Shown piece after piece: positions 1 to 9,158 of a stretch of DNA of 64,000 bases. Both the position numbers and the translations under genes were made by a program. Source of the DNA: Helicobacter sp. 13S00482-2 (GTDB taxonomy: Bacteria > Campylobacterota > Campylobacteria > Campylobacterales > Helicobacteraceae); contig NZ_MLAT01000003.1 of assembly GCF_002272795.1 (NCBI RefSeq), forward strand, positions 1-64,000, in the 5' to 3' direction. A model generated the notes under the pieces. That model ran no database searches and was not told the origin of the DNA. It saw only the letters and a program-made list of their open reading frames with translations. The stretch's first letter is position 1, and each line of letters opens with the position of its first letter.

Positions 1-658
1 TGCCAATATTGTAATTATATTTCAAATAATAAACATCGCTATAGGTTGAATTTTTAGTGATGTTGAACATATTTGCAAAACTCTGAGTGACTCTACCACA
101 AGCTTTATCTCCACTTAAAAGACATCTGGCATCTCCTGAACTATAAACTTCAGGCCTATTGAGGTTGCCATGATCTGCAGATAAAAGCCTTATATCTGAA
201 GATGATAGAGCTGCTTGTGCTATATCTGCTGTGAATGGCAATAAAAGCGTAGAAAGCACTAATGAAAATAAAGGAAAAAATGCTTTTTTAGAGGATTTGG
301 GATTCACAGGTCTTGAAGGACCATCAGGGGCAAATCCTTCTCTTGTCTTTTTATCAAGACTAGCTTGAGCAGAACATGCTAACAAACTATCCCATTGCTT
401 AGCACTACTATGGTTGTGAAAATCTCCAGAAAATCGTTCATTCCTAGATCTAGCACTCTGAGATTCTCTAGTATGATAAGGGAAATCTAATGATTTCTCA
501 AATTCAAAACCTTCAGTATCGTTAAATTCTTCAGAATGATTTGAACAGGGAGCTTTTAAGAGATCTGAACCCCCCCCCCCAAGAGAATAATTATCACTTA
601 CATCGGTATTTTTGGCACTGATGTGCAGTATGGTACGTAAAAAATTCATTGTTGTCAT
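1..658 (-). CDS. Phase-variable surface/secreted protein, N-terminal part (3' end outside window)
   Basis: The open frame runs from ATG at 658 (AAGGA six bases upstream) to the left edge without a stop, giving 219 codons. The frame crosses a run of 11 G (570-580 on the + strand as C). With 11 G it stays open; 10 or 12 would break it, so the gene is read here as ON. Residues 1-125 are polar and rich in Ser, His and charged residues. A hydrophobic, signal-like segment follows at about 126-149, ending in ADIAQA, and then the start of a mature domain with two Cys. The family is not recognised; a large autotransporter or outer-membrane protein is my inference from the secretion signal, the polyG switch and the genus. 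A GTG at 305-307 would give a normal-length signal peptide but has no clear ribosome site. Confidence 0.7.
   Translation of the reverse strand, partial: MTTMNFLRTILHISAKNTDVSDNYSLGGGGSDLLKAPCSNHSEEFNDTEGFEFEKSLDFPYHTRESQSARSRNERFSGDFHNHSSAKQWDSLLACSAQASLDKKTREGFAPDGPSRPVNPKSSKKAFFPLFSLVLSTLLLPFTADIAQAALSSSDIRLLSADHGNLNRPEVYSSGDARCLLSGDKACGRVTQSFANMFNITKNSTYSDVYYLKYNYNIG
570..580. repeat. Homopolymer tract C11 (G11 on the coding strand)
   Basis: Eleven consecutive C on the + strand, which is G11 in the coding strand of the gene starting at 658, at codons 27-30 (Gly-Gly-Gly-Gly). Such tracts in Helicobacter and Campylobacter change length by slipped-strand mispairing and switch genes on and off. 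Eleven keeps the frame open. Homopolymer length is also where sequencing errors occur, so the ON state needs raw reads. Confidence 0.85.
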
Positions 659-1241
659 AGGAATCCTTCATCATTTGAGTTGTTGTTGTTGATACATTAA
701 ATCCAGTGAAATTATACTGCATTCCAAATAAATAATGTTTAAAACATTCTTAAAAAGTAAGAAAAATCCACAGAACTTGTCATAAAAAAATCCAAAAGTA
801 ATCATTCTAAATAAACTTTTCAATCTTACAAATATCGATAAAATGGGAATTTGGAGAGTTGAGAAGACAAAATGATGTATTGAGAAAAGGATAGTTGAAT
901 AAAGTGAAAGAATTCTATTCATCACCAGAAATCTCGCTGAATTTAACTCAATTTCACTCCAAATCCCCTCTGATTTGACTCAAAAGTAAATGAAATCTCT
1001 GTTTTTTTCATTTACTTTCATTTACTTAGGGATAATCTGATATTTGATAGATAAAAAAGAGAAAGAGAAAAATATTAGAGGATTAAATACGGCATTGATA
1101 ACCACAATGAATCAATCATTTGTGATTTATTTCTAATAAAATTAATTTATTTTTAAAATTATTTTGAGTATAACTACAACATGCCTTCATCATAAATCAA
1201 GAGAGATCTAAAAATTTTAAATACTCAAGGAAATTTAGAAA
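659..1241. promoter_or_regulatory. Divergent intergenic region with 13-bp inverted repeat
   Basis: 583 bases without a convincing gene between two divergently read surface-protein genes. A perfect 13-bp inverted repeat lies at 983-995 and 1006-1018 (AAAGTAAATGAAA and TTTCATTTACTTT, 10-base loop). A further direct copy of TTTCATTTACTT follows at 1016-1027. A possible -10 (TATAAC, 1169-1174) precedes the + strand gene at 1242. The rest is AT-rich and otherwise featureless to me. Confidence 0.5.
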
Positions 1242-2099
1242 ATGAAAAAAAGACTCTATGTATTTTTAATGTTGATTTTTCCTTTTACTTGTAGCTTTAG
1301 TAGTCAGATACCCGATAAAACATCTGCGACTCCTTCTAATAAGAACACGTCTAAAGAAAGTAATATCACTGGAGGATTGTTTTTTGGTCTGAGTCTAGGA
1401 AGGGATTCCATGTTGAATGTTCTTAATACCACTGAAAACCTAACTGCGTACCATTACAACAAAGATGGTAAAGAATCTGACAAAAATCCGTCTTTTGATG
1501 GTATTAGCGTTGAAGCTAGGTTGGGTCTTATCAAAACAACTGAATTTGTGGGATTGAGAATCTATGGATACTATGGAAAAGCTTGGGATGATATGCTAAC
1601 ACTTGGGCTTAGATACACCCCTTTGAATGCGGCTTCTTACTATCAAACTGCAGATTTGGATGCTGAGTATTATGGCGGAATGATTGATATTTTATTTGGA
1701 GACTTTGAAACTGAAGATATGAGTATATATTTTTTTCTAGGTGGTGGGTATCAATTTACTGACTATAAACTCACGGGAAAAGTCTCTTTGGGCTATGAAG
1801 ATAACAGGCAGTTAGACGATGATATTTATAAATCAAGCGTGAGTGCAAACAAAATGATTCAAAGCCCAGTGGCAAATATAGGGATGGGTGTCATGATAGC
1901 TAAGCATCACTTGTTTGAATTTAATTGCAGAGTTTTATTTACAAATCCAACTTTTTTTAATGAGTCTAAGACTCAATTAGTCGGGGTTGCGGGACTCCCT
2001 ATTTATAAAAAACATATACCTGATGATACCACTATCACCATTAGAGAAAGTATTAGCTATAACTACAATCTAGCTTTGAGCTATATGTATATATTTTAA
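1242..2099 (+). CDS. Outer-membrane beta-barrel family protein
   Basis: 285 residues with a signal peptide (Lys-rich start, hydrophobic core to about residue 20, then a Ser/Thr/Asn-rich mature start). Alternating polar and aromatic strands continue to a C-terminus ending in Phe (YMYIF), the usual end of a barrel protein inserted in the outer membrane. AAGGA precedes the start. It lies next to purB-por; in H. pylori an outer-membrane protein gene is also found beside purB as I remember it. No enzyme motif is seen. The exact Helicobacter OMP subfamily cannot be assigned from sequence alone. Confidence 0.65.
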   Translation: MKKRLYVFLMLIFPFTCSFSSQIPDKTSATPSNKNTSKESNITGGLFFGLSLGRDSMLNVLNTTENLTAYHYNKDGKESDKNPSFDGISVEARLGLIKTTEFVGLRIYGYYGKAWDDMLTLGLRYTPLNAASYYQTADLDAEYYGGMIDILFGDFETEDMSIYFFLGGGYQFTDYKLTGKVSLGYEDNRQLDDDIYKSSVSANKMIQSPVANIGMGVMIAKHHLFEFNCRVLFTNPTFFNESKTQLVGVAGLPIYKKHIPDDTTITIRESISYNYNLALSYMYIF

Positions 2100-2125
2100 A
2101 TAGATCCATTTTAAGGGGTCTATTT
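2098..2125. terminator. Hairpin between convergent OMP gene and purB
   Basis: AAATAGATCC and GGGTCTATTT form a 10-bp stem with one G-T pair and an 8-base loop. It starts at the stop codon of the OMP gene and faces the 3' end of purB, so it could serve both. The T tail is weak. Confidence 0.5.
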
Positions 2126-2144
2126 AAGTCCTAGTATTCAACGC

Positions 2145-3476
2145 TTAGGATTTAAAAACTCTCTGAAAAATTCTATCTACATTTTTTGTGTAGTAACTAT
2201 AATCAAAGCATTCTTTTATAGCTTCTTCTCCAATAATGCCAACTAACTCGCTATCTTGGAGTAGATATTGCAAATACAAGCTCTCTTTAGTATCATTCAA
2301 AACATTTTTACCTTGTTTTAGATCCTCCCATACTCTCATCGCATTCCTTTGGACAATTTTATAACTATCCTCTCTGCTAATTCCTTTTTTTGGCAATTCA
2401 AGTAAAATTCTCTGAGAAAAAACTAACCCTCCAGTGAGATTTAAATTTTTCATCATATTTTCAGGATACACAACAAGATTTTCAATCAATCCCCTCAAGC
2501 GATCAAGCATGAAATCTGTCGTAACAAAACTATCGGGCAATATAAATCTCTCAACAGAGCTATGAGAAATATCACGTTCGTGCCACAAGGCGACATTCTC
2601 CATCGCAGGAATACAAAAACTTCTTATCATTCGACAAAGTCCAGTGATATTTTCACTTAGCACAGGGTTTCGTTTATGTGGCATTGCTGAACTCCCCTTT
2701 TGCCCAGGTGAAAAATATTCTTCTGCTTCATAGACTTCGGTACGTTGGTAATGTCTGATTGCCACGGCGATTTTTTCACAGGTGCTAGCTAAAAGTGCAA
2801 AATCACTTATTAATCTGGCATACCTGTCACGTTGAATGATTTGATTACTTACAGGAGCAGGTTTTAATCCTAGTTCATCGCACACCAATTCTTCTAACTC
2901 TATGGGAGTATGAGCCATATTTCCCATAGCTCCACTGATAGCCCCTACAGAGACTACATCCATTGTATGATGAAGAGCGTTTATGTGTCGCCTGATTTCA
3001 TCATACCATATTGCTAAAACAAGCCCAAATGTAATAGGTTCTCCGTGTATTCCGTGACTCCGACCTACCATTAAGGTATCTTTATATTGAAATGCTCTTT
3101 TTTTAATCGCATCTGCTAATAGCTCTATATCTTCTAAAATAATCTTGAGACTTTCCCTCATTTGCAAGGCGAGGGCTGTATCAATACAATCACTCGAAGT
3201 GATACCATAATGCACAAACCGTGATTCTGTTCCCAAACTCTCTGAAACAGAAGTAGTAAAAGCGATCAGATCGTGTTTGGTTATTGCTTCAATTTCATCA
3301 ATTCTTTTAATATCAAATTTAGCATTTTTGCAGATCTTTTCACAATCATCATCAGGAACAAAACCAAGTTTATTCCAAGCTTTTACAACTGCTTTTTCAA
3401 CTTCTAGCCAAGTAGAATACTTTGCATTCATATCCCATAATTTTTTCATTTTCTCACGTGAATATCTCTCAACCAT
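2145..3476 (-). CDS. purB: Adenylosuccinate lyase
   Basis: 443 residues, the normal length for the family. It cleaves adenylosuccinate to AMP plus fumarate, and SAICAR to AICAR, in purine synthesis. The fumarase/aspartase-superfamily signature SSAMPHKRNP is present in the middle of the protein, with the active-site histidine context (GRSHGIHGEP) earlier. It is transcribed in the same direction as the por operon upstream, matching the H. pylori por-purB order. The start at 3476 gives a typical MVERYSREKM N-terminus. Confidence 0.95.
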   Translation of the reverse strand: MVERYSREKMKKLWDMNAKYSTWLEVEKAVVKAWNKLGFVPDDDCEKICKNAKFDIKRIDEIEAITKHDLIAFTTSVSESLGTESRFVHYGITSSDCIDTALALQMRESLKIILEDIELLADAIKKRAFQYKDTLMVGRSHGIHGEPITFGLVLAIWYDEIRRHINALHHTMDVVSVGAISGAMGNMAHTPIELEELVCDELGLKPAPVSNQIIQRDRYARLISDFALLASTCEKIAVAIRHYQRTEVYEAEEYFSPGQKGSSAMPHKRNPVLSENITGLCRMIRSFCIPAMENVALWHERDISHSSVERFILPDSFVTTDFMLDRLRGLIENLVVYPENMMKNLNLTGGLVFSQRILLELPKKGISREDSYKIVQRNAMRVWEDLKQGKNVLNDTKESLYLQYLLQDSELVGIIGEEAIKECFDYSYYTKNVDRIFQRVFKS

Positions 3477-3553
3477 ATGATTCCCTTAAAAAATTATTAA
3501 TGATGAAGCAAAAAATTTAGTGATGATGATCTTGCCAAAGAAGCCTTGTTAAA

Positions 3554-4498
3554 TCAGGCTTTGGCTTCTTCTAAACGTTGCAAACGCTCCCATCTAGCAT
3601 TGACATCTTTTTGAAACTGCTCTATTATGTGCTCATTTCCAGGTTTAAAAAGGTGTTTGAATCTTCCTTGAGCAGCTAAATAATCTCTGACTGGAACGAT
3701 ATTTTTTGGTCTGTAGGTGATATTAAGATCTGTTCCATTAATGATTTCAAATAATGGAAAAACAAGACTATCTACTGCCAAGTCACTCATCTCTACAGTA
3801 TGATTGGATTCAAACTTCCATTCAGTTGTACAAGCACTCATGGCATTGATAAATGTAGGACCTTCAGTATCAATAGCCTGTTTGATTTTTTTATTCATAT
3901 CTTTCCATTTATTGGGTGCTACTTGTGCAACATAAGGCGATCCGTGTGCAGCCATTACAAACAAAATATCTTTCTTTTTTTCTTTTTTTCCATAACTTGT
4001 GCTACCTGCAGGTGTCGTAGAGGTACTTGCTCCTAAGGGAGTAGAGCCACTTCTTTGCCCACCAGTATTTGCATAGACTTCATTATCTAGACAAATATAA
4101 GTCATATCATGACCTCTCTCAAAGCACCCGCTAATCCATTGAAATCCAATATCATAAGTAGCACCATCTCCACCAAAAGCCACAAATTTAGGTTTTTGAC
4201 CTGTGTATTTGCCTTTTTTTGCAAGAGCTTTATACATAGCCTCTACTCCTGCTATCGCAGTAGAACCATTTTCAAATCCAATATGTATCCAAGGAACATC
4301 CCAAGAAGTAAAAGGATAGACTGCAGTAGATACTTCCAAACAACCTGTTGAATTCCCTAAAACCAATGGACCATCAACGGCATTCAAAACCTCTCTGACA
4401 ATCATTCCATGAGCACATCCAGGACATAAAAGATGTGCTCCTTCAAATTTTTCTGCTGATTTGCTAAATTGTTTTAGATTTTTAATTTCTTTTACCAT
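3554..4498 (-). CDS. porB: Pyruvate:acceptor oxidoreductase, beta subunit
   Basis: 314 residues; the thiamine-diphosphate-binding subunit of the four-subunit enzyme that oxidises pyruvate to acetyl-CoA and passes electrons to flavodoxin or ferredoxin. The TPP motif starts with GDG at 110-112 and continues to the LDNEVYANTGGQ stretch near 136-147. Cys25, Cys28, Cys53 and Cys223 fit the four [4Fe-4S] ligands of POR beta chains. Last gene of porG-porD-porA-porB; AAGGAG lies just upstream of ATG at 4498, and only 10 bases separate it from porA. Confidence 0.93.
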   Translation of the reverse strand: MVKEIKNLKQFSKSAEKFEGAHLLCPGCAHGMIVREVLNAVDGPLVLGNSTGCLEVSTAVYPFTSWDVPWIHIGFENGSTAIAGVEAMYKALAKKGKYTGQKPKFVAFGGDGATYDIGFQWISGCFERGHDMTYICLDNEVYANTGGQRSGSTPLGASTSTTPAGSTSYGKKEKKKDILFVMAAHGSPYVAQVAPNKWKDMNKKIKQAIDTEGPTFINAMSACTTEWKFESNHTVEMSDLAVDSLVFPLFEIINGTDLNITYRPKNIVPVRDYLAAQGRFKHLFKPGNEHIIEQFQKDVNARWERLQRLEEAKA

Positions 4499-4508
4499 TG
4501 CATTCTCC

Positions 4509-5732
4509 TTAGCAAAAGCTTAGTTTAGGACCTCGAAGTCCTATGAATTGTTGAGTTGGATGAGTAAGCTTAGAAGCTTTTGCGTTTTGATCAAGCTCAC
4601 TATAAATACTCATTAAATCTACCTGTGTAAGATCTCTTTCACCCAAGCCATAAATATAATTCGAAAGCACAGGGTGCTTGGTTCCTTGCACTTGATAAAG
4701 AGAAGCGGCAACTTCGTTAAAAAGTGCCCCCATAGCACCAGCAGGTAGGCTTTTATCCATAATAGCGATTGCTTTGAGGTTTTTGAGGATTTCGCCAAGC
4801 TCTTGATATGGAAAGGGTCTGAATACCCTGATTGTTACCACACCTGCTTTGATACCATTTTCACGAGCTTTTTTTGCGGCAACCCTAGCAGATTCAGCTG
4901 TCGTTCCTAATGCAAATATAGCAACTTCTGCATCTTGCAAATCATAAGTCTCAACAATATTGTATTTTCTACCTGTGAGATCAGCAAACTCTACAAAAAC
5001 TTCTTTTATCACACTAGAAGAATGCATTAAAGCATTATGAAGCTGGGCTTTATGCTCAAAATGCCAATCTTCTTCAGCTTGAGCACCATATGTTGCAGGT
5101 TTTTGAAAATCAAGGAGCGGATTTTTACTTTGATAATCACCTATAAACTTATAAGCAACTTCATCACTCAAAGGACGAACATTTTGGGCAGTATGCGAAC
5201 ATAAAAATCCATCTTGATTAACGATTGTAGGGATTCTAACATTCATATTCTCGGCAATTTTAAATGCCATCAAATTAAAATCATAAGCTTCTTGAGGATT
5301 GCAGGTGCATAGATTTACCCATCCAGCATCACGTCCTAGATACATATCAGAATGATCTCCGTGAATATTTAACGGAGAAGCGAGCGCACGATTCACCAAA
5401 TTAAGCACAACTGGAAGTCTCATACCAGAAGCCTGATACAAAACCTCTATCATTAATGCAAATCCTTGCGAACTTGTAGCAGTAGCCACCCTACCCCCAG
5501 CAGCAGCAGCTCCTACACATCCACTCATTGCGGCGTGTTCAGATTCAACAAGCATGAATTCACCATCAATATATCCATTTCCCACAAAAGTTCCATAATT
5601 TTGTATAATAGGCGTTGATGGAGTTATAGGATAAGCGGCAACCACATCAATCTGGGCTTGTCTCATAGCGTGACAAGCCGCTAAATTCCCATCCCACACC
5701 TCGATTTCTTGCAATTCCATAGTCTTTGCCAT
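4509..5732 (-). CDS. porA: Pyruvate:acceptor oxidoreductase, alpha subunit
   Basis: 407 residues, the pyrimidine-binding half of the thiamine site plus the transketolase C-terminal-like domain. The AAYPITPSTPI motif near residue 33 and the ESEHAAMSGCVGAAAAG stretch near 64-80 are family hallmarks, as is the later KAIAIMDKSLPAGAMGALFNE region. GGAGATATT precedes ATG at 5732. It is coupled tightly to porD upstream and porB downstream, so the subunits are made from one message. Confidence 0.93.
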   Translation of the reverse strand: MAKTMELQEIEVWDGNLAACHAMRQAQIDVVAAYPITPSTPIIQNYGTFVGNGYIDGEFMLVESEHAAMSGCVGAAAAGGRVATATSSQGFALMIEVLYQASGMRLPVVLNLVNRALASPLNIHGDHSDMYLGRDAGWVNLCTCNPQEAYDFNLMAFKIAENMNVRIPTIVNQDGFLCSHTAQNVRPLSDEVAYKFIGDYQSKNPLLDFQKPATYGAQAEEDWHFEHKAQLHNALMHSSSVIKEVFVEFADLTGRKYNIVETYDLQDAEVAIFALGTTAESARVAAKKARENGIKAGVVTIRVFRPFPYQELGEILKNLKAIAIMDKSLPAGAMGALFNEVAASLYQVQGTKHPVLSNYIYGLGERDLTQVDLMSIYSELDQNAKASKLTHPTQQFIGLRGPKLSFC

Positions 5733-5742
5733 AATATCTCCT

Positions 5743-6135
5743 TTAGTCTTTTCTCTTCTCTTCTTTTTTTGGCCAATTCTTTAGAGCAGTTTGATTATTT
5801 TCATGATCGCTAAACATTAGCAAAGATTTTGGGTTGGTTGGACAAACATCCACACAAATTCCACACCCTTTACAATGCACATAATCTACCCCACTAAGCT
5901 TATCATCTCTAGCAAGTATAGCCGCATCTGGGCAATAAACCCAACAATTGAAACAATTAATACATACCTCACTATTATGAACGGGTTTTTCAACTCTCCA
6001 GTGTGCCACGCTACTATTAAAAGAGCTATCTGAGGTGTATTTACGATCACTATTATGGGCTTCTAGTTCGTTTTGTGCTTTACCTTCAAATGGAAATAAT
6101 ACTGCTCCGATTTCAAAATCATTCCAACCTTTCAT
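5743..6135 (-). CDS. porD: Pyruvate:acceptor oxidoreductase, delta (ferredoxin-like) subunit
   Basis: 130 residues from the chosen start. Two [4Fe-4S] motifs are visible: CINCFNCWVYCP and CKGCGICVDVCP, the electron exit of the enzyme. The frame extends upstream to 6168. However, ATG at 6135 (MKGWNDFEIG) has a perfect GGAGG five bases away, whereas the upstream ATGs would overlap porG and lack a ribosome site. I therefore choose 6135. The extra N-terminal stretch before the clusters is typical of Helicobacter PorD. Confidence 0.92.
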   Translation of the reverse strand: MKGWNDFEIGAVLFPFEGKAQNELEAHNSDRKYTSDSSFNSSVAHWRVEKPVHNSEVCINCFNCWVYCPDAAILARDDKLSGVDYVHCKGCGICVDVCPTNPKSLLMFSDHENNQTALKNWPKKEEKRKD

Positions 6136-6145
6136 ATGAACCTCC

Positions 6146-6706
6146 TTATCGAACTTCATTATATGCACGCTCTATAGCAAGCATATTTGCATCAATCAAT
6201 TTCTGAGAAAGCTTTTTGCCCAAAACTTTTTTGAAAGCATTTTTGAAAAATTCAATTTCAAGCATACCTGAAACTTTCATCAACGCACCCAACATAGGGG
6301 CATTTGGAATAGGCTTTCCTAGAGTATCAATAGATATTTTGATACAGTCTAGAGTATGCACTTGCTTACCCTTAAGATCAGGTTTTTTTTCGATAAGTTC
6401 ATCTTTACTCAAATGAGTTGTGATGATGTATTGGGTGGTAGGTTTTTCATTTGCACAAATATCGGTTATAAACGTAAGACCAGGGTCAATCACAAGAACA
6501 AAATCTGGATTCATAAATTTCTCATGATTGATAATAGGATGTGAATCAATCCTATTGTAGGCCGTCATCGCCGCTCCTCTTTTTGCAGAACCATAGAGTG
6601 CAAACGCCTGTACTTCTTTACCTGTTCCAGCTACGACATCTGCCAAGCCTTTAGCACCCGTGATCGCTCCTTGACCCGCTCTTGAATGCCATCTAATTTC
6701 TAGCAT
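6146..6706 (-). CDS. porG: Pyruvate:acceptor oxidoreductase, gamma subunit
   Basis: 186 residues, first gene of the por operon. The N-terminal IRWHSRAGQGAITGAKGLA is the signature of the gamma family, followed by the characteristic SAKRGAAMTAYNRID. AAGGAG lies six bases ahead of ATG. The 233 bases upstream to the next gene are AT-rich and must hold the operon promoter; I cannot single out one -10 with confidence. Confidence 0.93.
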   Translation of the reverse strand: MLEIRWHSRAGQGAITGAKGLADVVAGTGKEVQAFALYGSAKRGAAMTAYNRIDSHPIINHEKFMNPDFVLVIDPGLTFITDICANEKPTTQYIITTHLSKDELIEKKPDLKGKQVHTLDCIKISIDTLGKPIPNAPMLGALMKVSGMLEIEFFKNAFKKVLGKKLSQKLIDANMLAIERAYNEVR

Positions 6707-6939
6707 AGGTATCTCCTTTATCGTTGTTCGGTTGTTTTGTTAGAAATACAAATCATCTATAATCATAATCTAGGATATCAAATATTTAGCGTAAAAAACT
6801 AAAAAATATACGAAGTCTGTATAAACGATACGATTCTAAACTTTTGTGGTGGAATTTTACTATTTCTTAGCTTAAACATACAAAATACAGTTAATGATAA
6901 TGTAAAATCATAATTTACCTAGTGTAAAAAAGTAGCAAT

Positions 6940-7590
6940 TCAAAGTGTTCTAATAAACTCCACTGCCTCCAATGAATCCTCAAAAATATTTTCACACAGT
7001 TTGTATAAATCCTCATAGGCTCCATATCCACACTTCACACCTATAGGATGCACTCCTGCATCTATAGCAGATTTAGCATCAAGAGGAGTATCTCCGATCA
7101 TAAATACATCTAAGAGCGATGCCTTAGCATCAATTTTATTTTTTGCACACAAGATGGGTTCTTTGTGTGGTTTTGGAAATTGTACATCCTCTATACCAAT
7201 AACAATTTCAAAATATTTCAAAATATCAAAAAACTCCAAAAGCTCAATAGAACGTTTTGAGGTTTTTGTGCTGACAATTCCCAATCTAGCAAATTCATTA
7301 GCTATTTGAACAGAAGAAATTGCATTGGGCAATATTTTTGTTTGTTCCAAAAAAACCTTCAAATAATACTCTCTATAGGAATCCACAAATGAAGTGAGCT
7401 TATTCTGACTCGCACCAAAATGAGAAAACATATCGCTCGATGTATGGCCAATTGTTTTTTTGACTTCTTCAAGAGATGGAATTTGAAGTTGATTCTTTTG
7501 ACAAGAAAAACAAAAACTATTATAAATAGCATCTGTGGAGTCAATCAAAGTGCCATCTAGATCAAATAAAATTATTTTTTTCTTTGCCAT
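6940..7590 (-). CDS. HAD-superfamily phosphatase (phosphoglycolate phosphatase-like)
   Basis: 216 residues. HAD motif I is LFDLDGTLIDST with nucleophile Asp10 and acid/base Asp12. Motif II Thr is in the VSTKTSK region, the motif III Lys is in the PKPHKEP stretch, and motif IV is MIGDTPLDAKSA. A helical cap follows motif I, as in the Gph/PGMB group. The start overlaps the end of the MATE gene by 19 bases, indicating translational coupling. The substrate (2-phosphoglycolate, pyrophosphate or a sugar phosphate) cannot be told from sequence. Confidence 0.8.
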   Translation of the reverse strand: MAKKKIILFDLDGTLIDSTDAIYNSFCFSCQKNQLQIPSLEEVKKTIGHTSSDMFSHFGASQNKLTSFVDSYREYYLKVFLEQTKILPNAISSVQIANEFARLGIVSTKTSKRSIELLEFFDILKYFEIVIGIEDVQFPKPHKEPILCAKNKIDAKASLLDVFMIGDTPLDAKSAIDAGVHPIGVKCGYGAYEDLYKLCENIFEDSLEAVEFIRTL

Positions 7591-8957
7591 AGCGATTTTC
7601 CTCCTGTAATTTTACCCGAAAATATACCACACTTTATTTCATACCAAACCACAAGTATAACCACTAAAAAAGCCAAGATTTGAGAAATTGGGTAAGTAAT
7701 CCATACTCCATCCATTCCGTATTTTTTACTCAAAATAGGCAACAATATAACAAGAAAAACTAAGGTATAGCAAATTGTGATAATAAAAGAACTCTTGGTT
7801 CTTTGAACGGATTGAAAAAATATTGCTGAAACAATATTTATTCCAAGCAAAACATACCCCAAATAATAAACCCTCATTGCCTTTATTGTATCTATAATCA
7901 AATATGGATCTGTGAGAGCAAAATCTGATTTCAAGAATAATCTCACTAAGTATTTATCAAATCCATAGAACACCAAATAAATGAAAACCGCAATTCCAAA
8001 AGAGATGCCAAGACTAAAAACAAAAATACTCTTAACCCGCTTGAGATTCCCCGCACCATAGCTAAAACTTGCAATAGGCTGAATGCCCTGTGCAATAGAA
8101 AGTAAAATCGTAAAAAATATGATCCCACTATACATAATGATGCCATAAATTGCAACCCCTCGTTCTCCTGCGATAAGCATTATCGTAGTGTTAAACATCA
8201 GCATCACAAAAGCCGCACTAAGTTCAGACACGCACTGGGGTATGCCACTTTTTGCCGAGGAAATAACTGCAGAAAAACTGAAACGATTAATAAAATATAA
8301 TTTTCCTCTTTTGAATAAAAAATGCTGAAAAAGCACCAAAAAACCTATCCCATGCCCTAAAATAGTCGCCAATGCACTCCCGTAGATCCCAAATTCAAAA
8401 ACAAACAAAAATAAATAATTTAAGATGATATTCATAAACGATCCGATTATCATCGCACTCATTGCCAAAATAGGCTGTTTGTCATTGATAGCAAAAACAT
8501 CGCATAAGGGATGCAAAACCATCACAATAGAACCCAAAAAAATTACCTTCAAGTACTCAACAACCAATGGCTTAAGAACTTCGCTACTACCCAATAAAAT
8601 AGCAATCTCATCTACAAAAAAATAAAGAAACCCGCCAATAACTAAAGAACTAAAAAACACAAAATAAAATACGGAACTAAAAATCAATCTCGCTTTATGA
8701 ACTTCATTTTTACCTATAAAATATGAAGTTATAGACGCTGCACCAAGTCCAAAAAGTAATTCATACGCAATTAAAACAGGAAAAACTGGCCAACAAATAC
8801 TCACAGCAGCAAGTGCATTTTGACCTAGTTTTTTGCCTACAAAAATTCCATCCACGGTAGAATACGTAGAAAGTGCAATCATTGCACACAAAGAAGGAAT
8901 AAAATAATAAAAAAATAATTTCTTTATGGAATCATTTCTGAGATCAATGCTGAACAT
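7572..8957 (-). CDS. MATE-family multidrug/metabolite exporter
   Basis: 461 residues with about twelve hydrophobic segments in two repeated halves, the MATE/NorM topology. The N-terminal half contains the family-typical TYSTVDGIFVGKKLG and AVSICWPVFPV stretches, and the second half ASFSYGAGN. It is predicted to lie in the inner membrane and to expel cationic compounds or drugs in exchange for Na+ or H+. It is co-transcribed with the HAD phosphatase gene by overlap. The transported compound is unknown. Confidence 0.85.
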   Translation of the reverse strand: MFSIDLRNDSIKKLFFYYFIPSLCAMIALSTYSTVDGIFVGKKLGQNALAAVSICWPVFPVLIAYELLFGLGAASITSYFIGKNEVHKARLIFSSVFYFVFFSSLVIGGFLYFFVDEIAILLGSSEVLKPLVVEYLKVIFLGSIVMVLHPLCDVFAINDKQPILAMSAMIIGSFMNIILNYLFLFVFEFGIYGSALATILGHGIGFLVLFQHFLFKRGKLYFINRFSFSAVISSAKSGIPQCVSELSAAFVMLMFNTTIMLIAGERGVAIYGIIMYSGIIFFTILLSIAQGIQPIASFSYGAGNLKRVKSIFVFSLGISFGIAVFIYLVFYGFDKYLVRLFLKSDFALTDPYLIIDTIKAMRVYYLGYVLLGINIVSAIFFQSVQRTKSSFIITICYTLVFLVILLPILSKKYGMDGVWITYPISQILAFLVVILVVWYEIKCGIFSGKITGGKSLWQRKK

Positions 8958-9118
8958 AAAATCACCTACTTCATAGATTCTTGGATTATAGTTCCATTCC
9001 TATAATTAAACGATTAATGAGAGACCAAAATAACCTTAATTAAATAACGTCTAAGTATAAAAACAAGAGAGTAAAAAACAACGATTAAGAATAAGCGGAT
9101 TAGAAATAGATAGATAAC

Positions 9119-9148
9119 AAAAACAAAAGTCTTTTGCAAGACTTTTGA
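9119..9148 (-). terminator. Rho-independent terminator of rplM-rpsI
   Basis: On the minus strand CAAAAGTCTT, loop GCAA, AAGACTTTTG form a perfect 10-bp stem followed by six T. It sits ten bases past the rpsI stop. Confidence 0.85.
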
Positions 9149-9158
9149 ATCTAAAAAA

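Noticed and set aside
671-925. An 84-codon minus-strand frame rich in Phe, Ile and Leu
   Set aside because: AT-rich region, no family resemblance and no convincing role; it overlaps the leader of the surface-protein gene, so probably chance.
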